Positions 1 through 12,251 of a DNA stretch of 64,000 bases are shown in pieces. The notes under the pieces were generated by a model. The model did no database searches and had not been told where the DNA came from. It was given only the letters and a program-made list of their open reading frames with translations. Made by a program: the position numbers and the translations under genes. The stretch comes from Populus alba. Its lineage: Eukaryota > Streptophyta > Magnoliopsida > Malpighiales > Salicaceae. The first letter of the stretch is position 1; each line of letters opens with the position of its first letter. Location: NCBI RefSeq assembly GCF_005239225.2, contig NC_133301.1:13640318-13704317 (forward strand), given 5' to 3'.

Positions 1-27
1 TTTGAATTTTTTTTTTTTACTAAAATT

Positions 28-175
28 AAGTTCGGTTTGTACCTTTTGGATCGTTTTGATGTGCTGATGTCAAAAATGATTTTTTAAAAATAAAAAAATA
101 TCATTGGCATGTATTTTGGCACGAAAAGCTATTTAAAAAGCAACCGCTACCACACCACCAAACACGCTCTTAATG
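28..175 (-). mobile_element. MITE-like AT-rich repeat, copy 1
   Basis: The reverse complement begins near 175 with GAGCGTGTTTGGTGGTGTGG and runs through a TTTTCGTGCC core to CATCAGCACATCAAAA near the other end. The same order of motifs occurs in direct orientation at 62423-62590, so the two are copies of one dispersed family at opposite ends of the window. Shorter relatives appear near 17600, 21600, 26420, 28150, 52440, 54130 and 56735. No coding capacity is visible. Assignment to a non-autonomous DNA transposon is inference; terminal inverted repeats were not delimited. Confidence 0.55.
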
Positions 176-276
176 GAGTTAATCGAGCTTTTTTTATATA
201 TAAAAAATCAAAAAATTAAAAACCAAGTTTTAGCTAGTTCAATGAATCAACCTTGATTTTTAATGGAGTTAATCGA

Positions 277-321
<45 letters not shown>
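171..321. repeat. 22-bp direct repeat and long (TA)n microsatellite
   Basis: The string TTAATGGAGTTAATCGAGCT occurs at about 171-191 and again at about 260-280. The second copy is followed by an uninterrupted TA dinucleotide run of about 40 bases (280-321) and then a poly-T tract. This is simple sequence and slippage-prone. Confidence 0.85.
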
Positions 322-335
<14 letters not shown>

Positions 336-1287
336 AATCAGATTCATCCAGGTTCCGGATTAGGCAGACGAACTTTACAGTCCGATACGAGTTTTGCGAG
401 TATGGTTTATTTTTTCACTGGTCGATTAAACGACAAAGAAGAGAATTTAAGGAGGTCTCTCTTCGTCGTATTACTGATTTCCTTAGCCTTATTAGAAGTG
501 TCGCCTCAGTTTTAATTCTAACATGGTGTGTGAAGGTCTATCCAGGTACCGAGGGATGGGATGACACTTGTCGGATTTGTGTTAATTATCCATTTGATTA
601 AAAAAAAAGAATGAGGTTTTTTTTTACTATCTTGTCCAAAATGCCAACGAACCTTTTAAAAAAAAAACTAATTTTGGGATCAGCTTGAATTTGGTATCTA
701 AAGCTAAAAAATCAACTTTTTTATCTTTAAATTTAAGTTTTTCCTTCTATCATCCGAGTATAATTTTTATGCCAACAATTCTTTAATTAATTTTTTTTTT
801 TTGCCAATGAAATCACTAAAAATTAAACGAAGGATATTGGAGTCTGTTATAGATTAAAATTTTTAAAAATTAGAAACAATATAATTATGGAGAGATCTAC
901 GTAAATAAAAATATAATAACTACATAAATAAAAATAGCAAAATTATGGTTTTTAGATAGAAAAACATAATATTACTAAAAAAAAATTATAAACCAAAAAA
1001 AAATAAAAAATATATTTATTTTTTCAAAAAACTCTTGTCAATCTTCTCGATGGAAAGAACTCATCTTTAAATTTAGACTTCATTAAAAAACCATCCTCCC
1101 CTATAAACACGTTAAACACAATGTTCTTGAGGCATAACCTCCTCGATCGAAAATCCAGTGGTCCTACCATCGAAGATGCCAGTCCATGAGATACTGTCCT
1201 AAACACACTTCTTTTAGTTCTTCAACGTAACATGAACAAGATGCTCATTCGAGGGAGAGAAAAAAAAGTGCGAGCACAAGGAATAAT
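322..1287. other. Intergenic DNA, no gene seen
   Basis: About 330-600 is less AT-rich and unique-looking but has no open frame of note. 600-1287 is AT-rich with homopolymer tracts. I see no coding region, RNA gene or recognisable promoter here. Confidence 0.5.
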
Positions 1288-1960
1288 CCGAAGGTTTATT
1301 ATATTTAATATCCATCTAATTAATATAAAAATACACCAAACAACGAAGAAATACTTTCAAAACCCGGCCTAAGCTAGAATAAGACTGAGTTCAAAAAAAA
1401 ATTAAAAAAAAAAACCCAACGACCTGATTGTTCCGACAAGATTCGTTTGCAACCCGTTAACTTTAGTATTTTTTTATTAAAATAACATCATTTTAATAAT
1501 AAAAAAAAATTGACCCAGACGATTTGTAACTCGATCAAAACCAGAATCCGAAGGTTTATTATATTTAATATCCATCAAATTAATATAAAAAATACACCAG
1601 ACAAATATACGAAGAAATATTTTTGAAACACCACCTGAGCTAGAATTGGATTGGGTTGGAAAAAAAATTGAAAAAGAAAAAATCCAGTGTAACCTGGTGA
1701 CCTAGTTGTCTCGATAAGATCCGATTGCAGCCCGTTGATTTTTGTATTTTTTTACTAAAATGATGTCGTTTTAGTTTAAAAAAAAATTGAAGAAGAAAAA
1801 ACCTGGTGACCCGGTTTTCCCGACAAGATCCAGTCGCAACCCATTGATTTTTGTATTTTTACTAAAATAACATCATTTTAATTTTTAAAAAAAAATTAAC
1901 CCGGATAATCTATAACCTGATCAAAACTCAGAATCTAGATCTTGAATCAAACCGGTCACC
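1288..1960. repeat. Degenerate tandem repeat, three copies of roughly 250 bp or less
   Basis: The segment starting AATCCGAAGGTTTATTATAT at about 1286 recurs at about 1545. Both continue through a shared ATACACCA/GAAGAAATA part, a CTAGAAT part and a block resembling GACAAGATTCG..GCAACCCGTT..AAATAACATCATTTTA. A third partial copy of the last block lies at about 1795-1960. The copies are diverged by small indels. No open reading frame crosses them; this looks like transposon-derived tandem sequence. Confidence 0.75.
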
Positions 1961-2239
1961 TAACCGAATCTAAAAACCATGTATGAAGGCGTGAACAATA
2001 TTTTATTTCCAATAAAAATCGAAAGGTGTGGGAGCACAGTCATGCTCGTTGGGATCATGCAATCGAAATAACAGGTGCATGGTACATGTGGGTATCGTGT
2101 ACTGCACAGTATTGAGGCTGTAATGTCGAGTCATCGTAATACCATGTCGCTTAACAACCACAATAGAATGACATTTTATTATTTGGGATTTGCTTCTCTT
2201 CTTTTTTCTATATATATATATATATATATTTTTTTTTAT

Positions 2240-2432
2240 TTACGTGGGTGTCCGGATCAGCTTATGCACACCACGACTAATCCCACGGCTCACTGAATAT
2301 CCTGCAAACCCAGTGAGCATGTAAGGCACCGCAGGGGTAACAGACGTGCACAATGAGATTTGAACCCAGGATATAGAGGAAGGGAACGAGTCTCTTCAAT
2401 TACTAGGCCAAGACCTCAAGTGCATATTTTTT
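2240..2432 (-). mobile_element. tRNA-derived SINE, reverse orientation
   Basis: Read on the minus strand the element starts near 2430 and contains an A-box-like TTGGCCTAGTAATTG and, about 40 bases later, a good B box in GGGTTCAAATCTC. These are the internal RNA polymerase III promoter elements of tRNA-derived SINEs. Its 3' end, on the low-coordinate side, runs into an A/T-rich tail and a TA microsatellite at 2208-2238. The body is far less AT-rich than its surroundings. SINEs of this type are abundant in Salicaceae, but the family was not identified. Target-site duplications were not resolved. Confidence 0.72.
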
Positions 2433-5400
2433 TTTTCTATATTTTTATTTTCATGAATCACGCATTAAAAAAAAAAAAGAGTAGAAAATAAACAATAATT
2501 CAACTACCCATGTGTGTTTAAATTGGCCCGTCTCGATTCCCAATGGGAAGAGATGAGGACCATTTACCCAGAATCTGACAATGGCCGATCAGCCACCACG
2601 ACGCTAAACACATGTACACAGCACATCGAATCTGTTCTATTTTGATGCCATGTCCCCTGGAACATTGGACCCGCTTCTTGGTATCAATGAATAAATATAA
2701 AGTTTTATTTAATTTAATTTAATTTCATTGTTCTCTTAATCTGATCTCTCTTATTTGTTGCTGATCGTAACTTTACACCTGAAGTAGGCAGGGAGTATAT
2801 AGCATAAATTCTTAGTTTTCTCTGTAACCAGAATCTTAAACGGTGATTTTTGTCTCTGATTTTTTAAATATATCTATGGGAATGTTCGGTGTCGAAACAA
2901 ATAAAAAATAAAAAAAATAAAAACAAAGATAATATATTTAAAGATACAAAAACTCATTCCAAGACCATTTTAATAGCACATTTATTTCATGTTTATATCT
3001 ATTTATTTTTAACCAGATATTTTTTGATCTTGATTGTCTGTTTTTCTTATCTTGAGACACTAATCAATCGCCACCCCACGTATAGATGTTATTATGTCAT
3101 GTGGGGACCTTGCACCCCCCCGGCGCCCAATGCTCATTTTGGTGGTCTCATTTAAATAAATTAATTAATTAATTAAAACGCATTGCTTTTATTATAGCCC
3201 TAGGCTTGTTGCATTATATATTGAAATAATATATCCTCCCAAACAAAATTATATCACTGTTTATCAGAAATAATATGGTTTTTTCATCAAATTTATCCCT
3301 AAATTTAAAACTTTACGGATTTTGAGTGTGAGAGATTAATTTAGGTTTTTTATTCTTCTAAATATAATACTGAAAATTTATTTTTTATAATTAATTATTA
3401 CTAAAAAATTCTTATTAGTTGTCTATATTTGTTTTTATTATATTATTAAATTAACTGAGTTTATTGAATTTGGTTAAATTGTTGACCCGAGTCTTAGATT
3501 TCTTTTATTTATTTAAAAAACCTAACATCACCTAAATATTAATTTTAATATTAGAAAAAAAATAAACTAAACTAGGTAAAAGGTCGCTGAGCTGGACATG
3601 TATGGCCCAGATTGGTAATCTATGGGCCAGGGCACATGACGGGTATCCAAAGCCAACTTGTCAAATGAACTTTTAGCTAGGCAGGGCCAGCTACAAACGT
3701 GTACACGAATAAATATAAAATTTGCTGTGAAATAACAACATAATTTATTATAAATTGATTGCAGATCTGTTTTATTTTTCATTTATAGAATTCCCTAATG
3801 ATATCCTAATCATTAAGCAATAACTAACACGTAAATGATTCTTAAACAATCATGGATGGATTTGTTCACGTTTCATGTCTCCATCGTTCTGGTTTATAAA
3901 TCCATTCAGCAATGTTCTTGGCGTTGTTTTCTTCATGGGCATTTTCTTTGTCATGGAGATGTAAGAGGAAAAAGGTCCTCTCAGCTTAAAGAAAAGAAAA
4001 GAAAAGAGAAGAAAAGGAAGGAATACATCGTCGTGCGAGGGAGTTTCTTGAAACCAGGACAGATAGAGACCGATGCTTACCGGGGCATTTACTTTTGTGT
4101 TGCACAAGATATTCCAAGAACAGCACTTGCTTTATCGCCGTAGAACTACTTTAGAGGAGGAGTTGCAGCGCTACTGTGGAGGTGATTAAGATGGGAACCG
4201 TGTTCTCTGACCAATAATGGAGCTCAAAAGTAACTTCGTCTAGTCATGAAATCTGGTAGTCTGCGCATGCTGTGGATGAAGCCTTCTCTTGACTTCTTTT
4301 CCTGTAATTGGTGGTGGCCTTCATTCAAGTGATCAAGTCATCTTGGCTCTTTTTTTATAGATTAATACGGGTTTTTAGATGAGTTTGCATGTAACTCGAT
4401 TAATTCTATAAACCCTAAAGTTAATACCTATATAAACTTCCAGTAACCTTGAGGTTTGTAGGATTCAAATTAGTAATATTTCGAAAGCAAATTCATCAGT
4501 TAATATATACTTTTCAAGATTCATCGTGACCCTTTTTTTAATTTGATTTTTTGTATAATTTTTGATGCATAAACCCGAGTTATGATATGGTTCTAAATTC
4601 TTTGTATTTTGATAAAAAAAAATGCAAAAATAATGACAAGATAGTAATAAAATTATGTTTATTTTTGTGATGGAGTATAGTACAATTATATATAAAAATC
4701 AACCATAAAAATCGCTTTCGTATAAAAAATTCAATCTTCAATTATAAAAAGAAACACATTCTAACCGTACAATTCATATAATCAAATCAACTAGGTAGTG
4801 GGTACGAAATGCTTGTGAAATACGTGAAGGATTGTATCTTCCAGAAAATAAATTATTTTATTATTAGACTTGGTTAGATATATAATAAAAAAAAGTTTGA
4901 GTCTAGTTGGGTCAACTTAAGAGTTACTAGATTATTTGGATTAATTTTCTTTTTATATTATTTTTTTAAAAAAATTCATTGATGGACCTGAATAAATTTA
5001 AATTAAATTTGATTAATTTAACAAAGTTTAATAAAGTTAATATTTTTTTCAATTCAAATTGAACCCGACCTTAGTAAGACGCTGGGTTGTGAGTGGAATT
5101 CTCAAATTTACCCTTCAAAGAAGGACTGAGTTTAATAACTATATGAGAGTAACCTATTTGACCCGGTTTTTGACGTTTTGTTTCATTTAAAGAAAAAGAA
5201 AATATAGGCCTATTGGGCCTTATTGTTTCTTAGGCCTAAGGCTACAGAGCCTCATAACTTGAAGCAGCTGGGCTACAAGGCCACCCTAATATCAAATAGT
5301 GAAAAATCAAGAAGAGGGGAAAAAGGAGTAAACTTTCATGAACAAAATCCCAGAAAGGATAGCTTGGATGTAATCAGACCGGACATCCAAAACATGAAAT

Positions 5401-5480
5401 TAGGTTAAGAGCATGAAAACTAATAGCTCTGAAATCAAAAGGAAGATCAAGAAAAAAGATGGAGTTCATCAAGATCAATA
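2433..5480. other. Intergenic DNA, no supported gene
   Basis: Several short open frames occur but none has a recognisable domain, plausible splice structure or coding-like composition. A purine-rich GAAAAGAAAA run lies at about 3989-4021. 4360-5200 is AT-rich with homopolymers. 5160-5400 holds a less AT-rich patch of unknown origin. Confidence 0.5.
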
Positions 5481-5483
5481 ATG

Positions 5484-5660
5484 AACTATGTTTATCTACT
5501 AAATAATAATGAAAACAGAATAGATAGTCATAAAATTATTATTAATTTACTAAATAGTATAATCTAATAAACTCCTAGAAAATCTTATTTTTTGTAAATA
5601 CAATTATCCACAGTGAATACTGGGGATAATTATGTATGTATTTAGTAGATAAACATAGTT
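5484..5660. mobile_element. 177-bp MITE with 22-bp perfect terminal inverted repeats
   Basis: The left terminus 5484-5505 and the right terminus 5639-5660 are exact reverse complements over 22 bases, beginning AACTATGTTTATCTACTAAA on the left. Near the right end a second inverted repeat (about 5603-5633, core ATTATCC..GGATAAT around an imperfect CAGT/ACTG) could form its own hairpin. There is no coding capacity. Size and symmetry fit a MITE; a clear target-site duplication was not found, so the superfamily is left open. Confidence 0.75.
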
Positions 5661-7800
5661 TTTTCTTAGAAATAAAAAGAAACATGGCACGCATCCTAGC
5701 TAGGGCATATATAAAAAGCTTCGATGTATATAAAACGAAGCATTTACTAATCATATGATGCCACGCTACCCGATCATTGCACTTTGCAGCACAGAAATTC
5801 TTCGAGCAATAACGATGGAAGATGGCTGTCGATTTCTAATTGGTTGCAAAACTGAAGAAAAAGGAAAAAGCCTCACGCAATATCATAAACAAAAAAGATG
5901 TAACCAAGAGCACACGAAAGTGTCGAGAAATATTTTATAACAAGCACTAAAATTAAAAAATGTTATACTTGTTAACATAATATTTGTATAAATCTGTTTA
6001 AAATTTATTTTCAATCAAATATTTTATTAGTTAATCTTTTATATTATTATAATCATCATCGGGATATATATAAAAATATAAATATATATCCTATAGGTTA
6101 ACACCTTCTTCTCATTCGTTTTCCGTTCATCTAATCTTCTAAGCAATCTTCCAACTTTAGAAATTAGAATACCATTTTCCATTTATAATTTATTTATTGA
6201 CCGATGATATGCTCCCAGCCTCCCACCTAGGCTCATAGTCAAGTGGCATGTCGTTGACTTGATAAGTAAAAATTGAATATATATATATATATAAAGGTAG
6301 GGTGGGGTTTTGAATTGTAGATAGTTTGACCTTTCGGACCTTTGATGTAATCAAAACAGCCAGAAAGTGTTAAGGTTGGGTGGGGATGATTAGGTAAATC
6401 TTGCATTGCCTTTGAGAAAGTATCAAGAATCCATAATAAAAACACCAATGAATTTATATTTCAAGTAGTATATATTGCTTTAATTTCCAGGTATTAAACT
6501 TTTTTCATCAAAAAAACATTTTAAGCTCAATATTTCTTTAAAGAAACATTAGCACTTATTAATGTAAAAAAATATGTATTTAATTAAAATTATTATACAA
6601 TTAATTTTTATATATAAAATAAATGAAAAACAGATCTCATAGATATAAAAGTTTGCGATGATGTCAACCTGCTGTTGAACTACTATAAAAAAAATTATGA
6701 ATTAATTAACAACCCTTTATCCCTGTTGGATTCCATTCTATTACTTTTCAATTTATTTATTTTTAATTTCCAATCTTCCACTCACCAAATCTCATAAATG
6801 TGACCAAATCCCACCCTAACTCAAGCTGTAAAGGTTCGAGGACCATTTGCAACAGGGAGACCATATTGCAGCAGTGTACTTATTATTATTATTATTATTA
6901 TTTTTTAATAATATAAATCTTTCGATCAATTTACGGATGCATCAATTAATTTTATGAATTTTAAAATTAACAATCATATAAATTTTTAATAATCCTAAAA
7001 TTTGTAAAACTCAAATGATAATATATTTAAAAAATAAAAAAATATATATTTTTACTCTCATCAAATATTCATGAATTGTTTTTTAAATCTGCATATTAGA
7101 TTTGTTTAAATTCTTCATAAAATAATTGATAATATTACCATAAAAAATATATTTTATTTGAAAAGTATGGCATAATTGGATGATTTTTAAATATCATTGT
7201 AATAATATTAACTCAAAATAATTTAATTCAAAAAATATATAAAAAAACAATTAAATACGAAAAATGAAAAAGGTGAAGATCTAAATAATCAAGCCTGGAA
7301 GCATATGGATTTAAAACAGAGCCCAAACACGCTCAGCTTTAAAAAGAAAAGAAAAAAAAGAAGTAGTCAAGTGCCTTGAAAGTTATTTATGGATTACTAT
7401 GTTATTAATAAGAAAATTTATCATTTGTGAAATAATTAGTGATATTATATTAAATATTTTTTTATGATTTATTTAAAATAAATAAATAGATATAAATAGA
7501 AAAATAAAATATAATTAAAAATATTTTTATCATTCCTATTTTTTTTATTTCTTTTTAAAATATATCTTAAAAAATAACTAATAAAATTTTATTAGTTATT
7601 TATCTTTTATCTTTTAATTTTTAATTTTGTTCCGAATAACCAGGACACAAACAGACAATCGCACACAAACTATTTCGCACTTTAAGACGGCTTCTCTTTC
7701 CCTTCCTATGTGTTTGATGACCGTAGGTTCACTTCATCACACACGAAAGTTCTTCTCACCGCAGATTCACAGGCCCTTTTAACAGTTTAAATACAATTAG
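5661..7800. other. Intergenic DNA upstream of the RING gene
   Basis: AT-rich, with a TA microsatellite at about 6278-6293 and a (TTA)n run at about 6880-6902. No gene is supported. 7620-7845 becomes less AT-rich and probably contains the promoter and 5' UTR of the downstream RING gene; no unambiguous TATA box was chosen. Confidence 0.45.
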
Positions 7801-7845
7801 CCACCACCAAACCATCAAAGTCTTTTAGTTTGTTTTGTTTTTGTT

Positions 7846-10675
7846 ATGGGGAAGAGAAAGAGAAGTAGCGGTGATCATAACAAGAACAAGTATAATTCTT
7901 CTTCGGGTAATGTGTCTGTTCTTTCTTCGTTTTTTTATTTGAAAAAAAATGATTTTGTGGTTGTTTGGTTTCCGGACCAAATGGTGAGAAATGAAGCGAA
8001 AAAAGGGAATTTTGAATCTTGATGAGTGAATGGAAATGGGATTTCGACAAAGGGATTATAACTGTAGTGAAGGGAAGCAATTATGGGGTTTCTCGGAGTG
8101 AGATTTTGTGGTTTATGAGAATCTGATATGTATGAAGCTATGAAGATTAAAGATTTGATTTTTCTCTGTCTTAAAAAAGAGGAGTCTTTTTTTTTTTTTT
8201 TTTTTATCTTAACAGTAAAATTTAGTGTTAGGGTTTGTTTGCCTGCCTTTTCTCCAAATTGTTTTGCCTTGGTTGCTCCTGTTTCTGGATCTTTCTGATG
8301 TTTCTCACTGTGAGAAATGCTTTGGGGTTATTGCCCCTTGATCAAGGCTGGATTGAATTATCACGAGTACGATCGTTTTTGTTTAATAAGTAATTCGATT
8401 ATTGTTTGATCTGTTGGAAATGGTGTTTTGGGATCCTAGCAGAGAATGTGTGCAATTGCAACATGAATTCTGAGGAGAGAAGTGATTGATTTTTCGGGGA
8501 TTAAGTCTATGGGCATGGATTTCGAGTGTCAGATTGGGGAAATTGAAATGAAGAGAAAGGTGAAAGTGTTTAAATTAATTAACCAAGCCAAAAAGTAAAG
8601 GGAAAGAAAACTATGAATTGAGCTCTTAATTTGGCTTACAACATTTTTCAGTACATGGCTGGCTTTCTGATCTCTGCCATCTCTTCTGGGATTGCTATCT
8701 TGTGTTCACCGCCATTTTCAGTGCCTTTTACCTTTATATTCCAATATGTTCTTTATATTCGTAGGGTTTTCAAAATTGTTTCAGTGGAAATATTTACTAT
8801 CTGAAGGGAACCACCTGTCAATACATCTTAATTGGCAATTAAACTCTGGATCAGTTTGATTTCTTGATTGGTAATTTTATTTGATGGATTGCCTTCTTTA
8901 TCTGCCCTCCCAGGGATTTGACCCGCGAGCATTATTTCAACGCATACCTTTCTAGCTTTTTAAGATTGATAACTAGTCCATGCAATGATAGATTGGATTA
9001 TTTTTATCTTCCAATCTGTCCTCTCATCATCAATTTAAATGTTATTATATGAGTTTTTTGATTGCTGTTCTTAGGAAGCCTCTAGTTAAAGGGTTTCCAC
9101 ATTGAGCTATTCTGTACATCTTTTACATTTGTGGCTGGCTGACCTGCTTACAAACCTGTTGAAGCTAATCATGTTTCTTGCCCTATTTTGTGGCGATTCA
9201 TTAGTTGCATTTTCTTCATTTGCTTCAACTTCATAATCAAGTCTGCTTGACAGTGTTTCTGACAAATTGGTTAATAAAAATGTAGTGTGAGTTGAAAGTG
9301 CATGATACCTGGCTAGAGAAGAAGGATTGTAACCTTTTTGTGTCAAGTAATTGGTTAGAATAGAAAATAGTTCTTTTTCAGCTCATTCTTAGTGCAAGTA
9401 GAAATGATTGGGACTGAAATAATTACTGTATTTTATGGTGCAGATGACATGCCATGCTCTTCTGGAACAGAATTATTGTCCAGACAGGTTAGTCCTTTTT
9501 TCCTTAGTTATGAGACATGGTAATTTCTGATTGCATGTTCTGCTTTAATCTCTTTTGATCGTTCCTACATGATTGACGATGAGGGGTTAATTGAAAACTT
9601 GAAAACTCACATCCGGGTCAGGATACTTGGTGCAGGACTTGACATTTTTTATTTCTTTCTTTTTAATCACTATGACCATATAAAAATTTAATTGTCTTTT
9701 TCATAAAAAAAGAAAAGAAAAATAGAAATATAATTGTTTGTAGTTTTCCTTTTGCAGAAATCTTATTTGCTAGACTCTAGTGAGCTAAGGCCTCTCTCAC
9801 CCAGGGTGGATGCTTCGGATGGTTCTTTAAAGCTATTAAATGGCCACCATTCTCATGCACATCAGAATTGCAACCTTGGCCGTTCAATAGTCTTGAAACG
9901 ATCACGTCACCACTATGGTCATCAGTACTCTAGGAGAAACTCAGGGAGTCATGCCGATGCATCAACTTCTCGTGGGAAGACTGCCCTGTCATGTGATGAG
10001 AGGCTTACATTCAAGTTGAGCAGTCATCTAGGCTCTGGGCATGGTTGCCATACAGGTGAGATATTCATAATTGCATGGTGTTGAATACAATGTTTTTTCT
10101 CTCCCCAAGGAAATTAAGTAGCATCTAGCTGCTTTATACACATGTATAAACAAATGGGGTACCTAAAGAATTTCTCTGTTATTCCACAAAACATCAGAGA
10201 TGGTATCATTTTTTACAAGTTCGGAGCAAATTTCTATGTGCACAAGATGCAGGAGTTTTACATCTACTTTTCATTATTATGAAGTTTCAATGCAACTTTA
10301 AGATTCAAAATATCAGCTATTTACATTTACTTGCGTTGACTTAAATTCTTTTCCACCTTTTCAGAAAACAAGGAATTAGAATTTAGCAGGCCAGACAGGG
10401 TTAGATTCAATTCCTTGGTAATGGATGCAGTTTCATCTGATGCACTGAAGATAGTATGTGGAATCTGTCAGAAACTAGTGAGAAGGAAACCCTACTTTAT
10501 AGGAAATGCATTAACTGCTGGCGAATTCTCTGTTGTGGCCATTCTAGTTTGCGGCCATGTTTATCATTCAGAATGTTTGGAGCAGAAAACAAGTCTTGAA
10601 GATATGCGTGACCCTCCCTGTCCATTGTGCTTGGGCTTGCTCTCTGAAGAAGATGCCTCCAGAGAACAAGAGTAA
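7846..10675 (+). CDS. Small nuclear-type RING-H2 zinc finger protein
   Basis: The CDS joins four exons: 7846-7906, 9444-9487, 9758-10055 and 10365-10675, all with GT-AG introns and matching phases, giving 237 residues. The start is MGKRKRSSGD, a basic N-terminus resembling a nuclear localisation signal. Residues about 36-160 are serine, histidine and arginine rich and look disordered. The C-terminal part carries a RING with spacing C-x2-C-x27-C-x-H-x2-H-x2-C-x14-C-x2-C (VCGIC ... LVCGHVYHSEC ... PPCPLCLG), a C3H2C3 or RING-H2 pattern. RING proteins normally act as E3 ubiquitin ligases by binding an E2; substrate and pathway cannot be read from sequence. The exact subfamily is unrecognised. 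The gene structure is inferred from splice sites and frame only. Confidence 0.85.
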
Positions 10676-12251
10676 TGTGTTGTTGACTCACGTCTATGCT
10701 ATTAATTATCTAGAACAGACATAGCATACTTAAGATGGGGAACTTGGACAGAAGTATAGGTGGTTGAAATAGTCTTCGCAAGCTGTGTTAGAGAATTTTG
10801 ATCTGCTGTCCTTCGCAGTCTCATTGCTGTCAAGAACGTTGAAAAAGAAGCATGACCTGCGGTATCTCTCTTTTAGTGCTAGGCCTAGAGAGACATACCA
10901 TAGTTTTTGTCTAGGTATGGACACCATTTAAGGCGGCTTTTTCAGGATAATATCAGTAAATGACAATCTTGGTTTTGTTGTATGAGTTTACAACATTGTA
11001 CACACATTTGTATTGGTGTATGAAGTGGCGATGCAACAAATACAAAATATTAGTAAATGACCATCGTAGTTTTTGCTGTATGAGTTGACCATGCTGTAAT
11101 TGTATTGGTGTAAGAAGAGTGGCAGTTTAAATTCAAGAACGACAATGTCGTATGTCTTATCTTTTTTCAAGTTGTTCCTGCATGGAAGTTTTGAACAGGG
11201 ATATATAGGATTGACTAGGGTGGCATGTAATACGCCCCCCTTGGTGTTGTCAATTCCACAGTTGAAAAAACTACGACAAGAGTGCCAAGGCACAAGCACA
11301 GGCTATTGCTATGCATTAGCCGAAAAGGTTGTCAAATTCTCTGCCAGAAAAGATGAGAGCTACTAATTTAAGAGAAGGCACCATGTTTTACTCTCATCTC
11401 TCGCTGCATAAGATGTAGCCAACGAAGGAAGACGCATATTTGCAATTAGATTTAAGGGGTGGAGTCAAAAGAGTATTAGAGAAATGACCACTCGAGGTGG
11501 AGATTTACACATTTCTAAAGGGTTGGCCACTACTTTCCCCTTGACAGAGGAAAAGTGCCTCTGAAATACCTGCTGGTACCATATATCTACAAGAATCCTT
11601 GATTCAAATTGACTTGTATACAGGCAGGCTCCATTCACTGCAAACAAAGCAAGCTTCCATTCTTGCAAGGATTGACAAACTAAAATTCGTACCATGAATT
11701 TCAGTTCTAAAAGGAAATGCAGCTACAAGAAATATCACAAAAATCGATTCCATATGGAATTAAGTGAAATAGTACCATTAACAATCTAATATACGAAAGA
11801 GGCAAACTGCAGTTTGTCCCAGGGTGGTAAACTTTTTGATGCTCCAAGTTTATGGAAGCTGCCCTCATCCCCTGCATGAAGTAGAAGGCATCCATATGAT
11901 TTCCTCTCTTTTTTCCTCACGTGCCAGGAGTTCAGGACCATGAGTTATGAATCAATGCCGTTTCTACAACCAGATTGTGTAGACTTTCAGCATCTCACAG
12001 TCCAGTTGTGGCAAAAATGGTTACAGGAAAGTGCAAACTCGAATGTTAGAATTCCTGCTGTTCAGGCAACAAAAAGACAAGGCAGTTTCACACTGACACA
12101 TCAATATTTCATTCATTATATGAAGTGCAGAGCACTTCCGAGCTGATATAATGGTGAGACTACATAACCTGCATAAACATAAAGGTGTACATTATTGCCT
12201 ATAATGGAAGGGCAGTCCCAACAAAGTCCAATTTTTTAGTAGTTGAGCATA
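10676..12251. other. 3' UTRs and spacer between convergent genes
   Basis: The RING gene (+) and the MUSTANG-like gene (-) converge here. An imperfect direct repeat is present: about 10947-11030 and 11045-11125 both read ATAT(C/T)AGTAAATGAC followed by a GTATGAGTT and TTGTATTGGTGTA(T/A)GAAG part. The short open frames at 11100-11366 and 11940-12146 lack domains and are not called. Confidence 0.5.
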
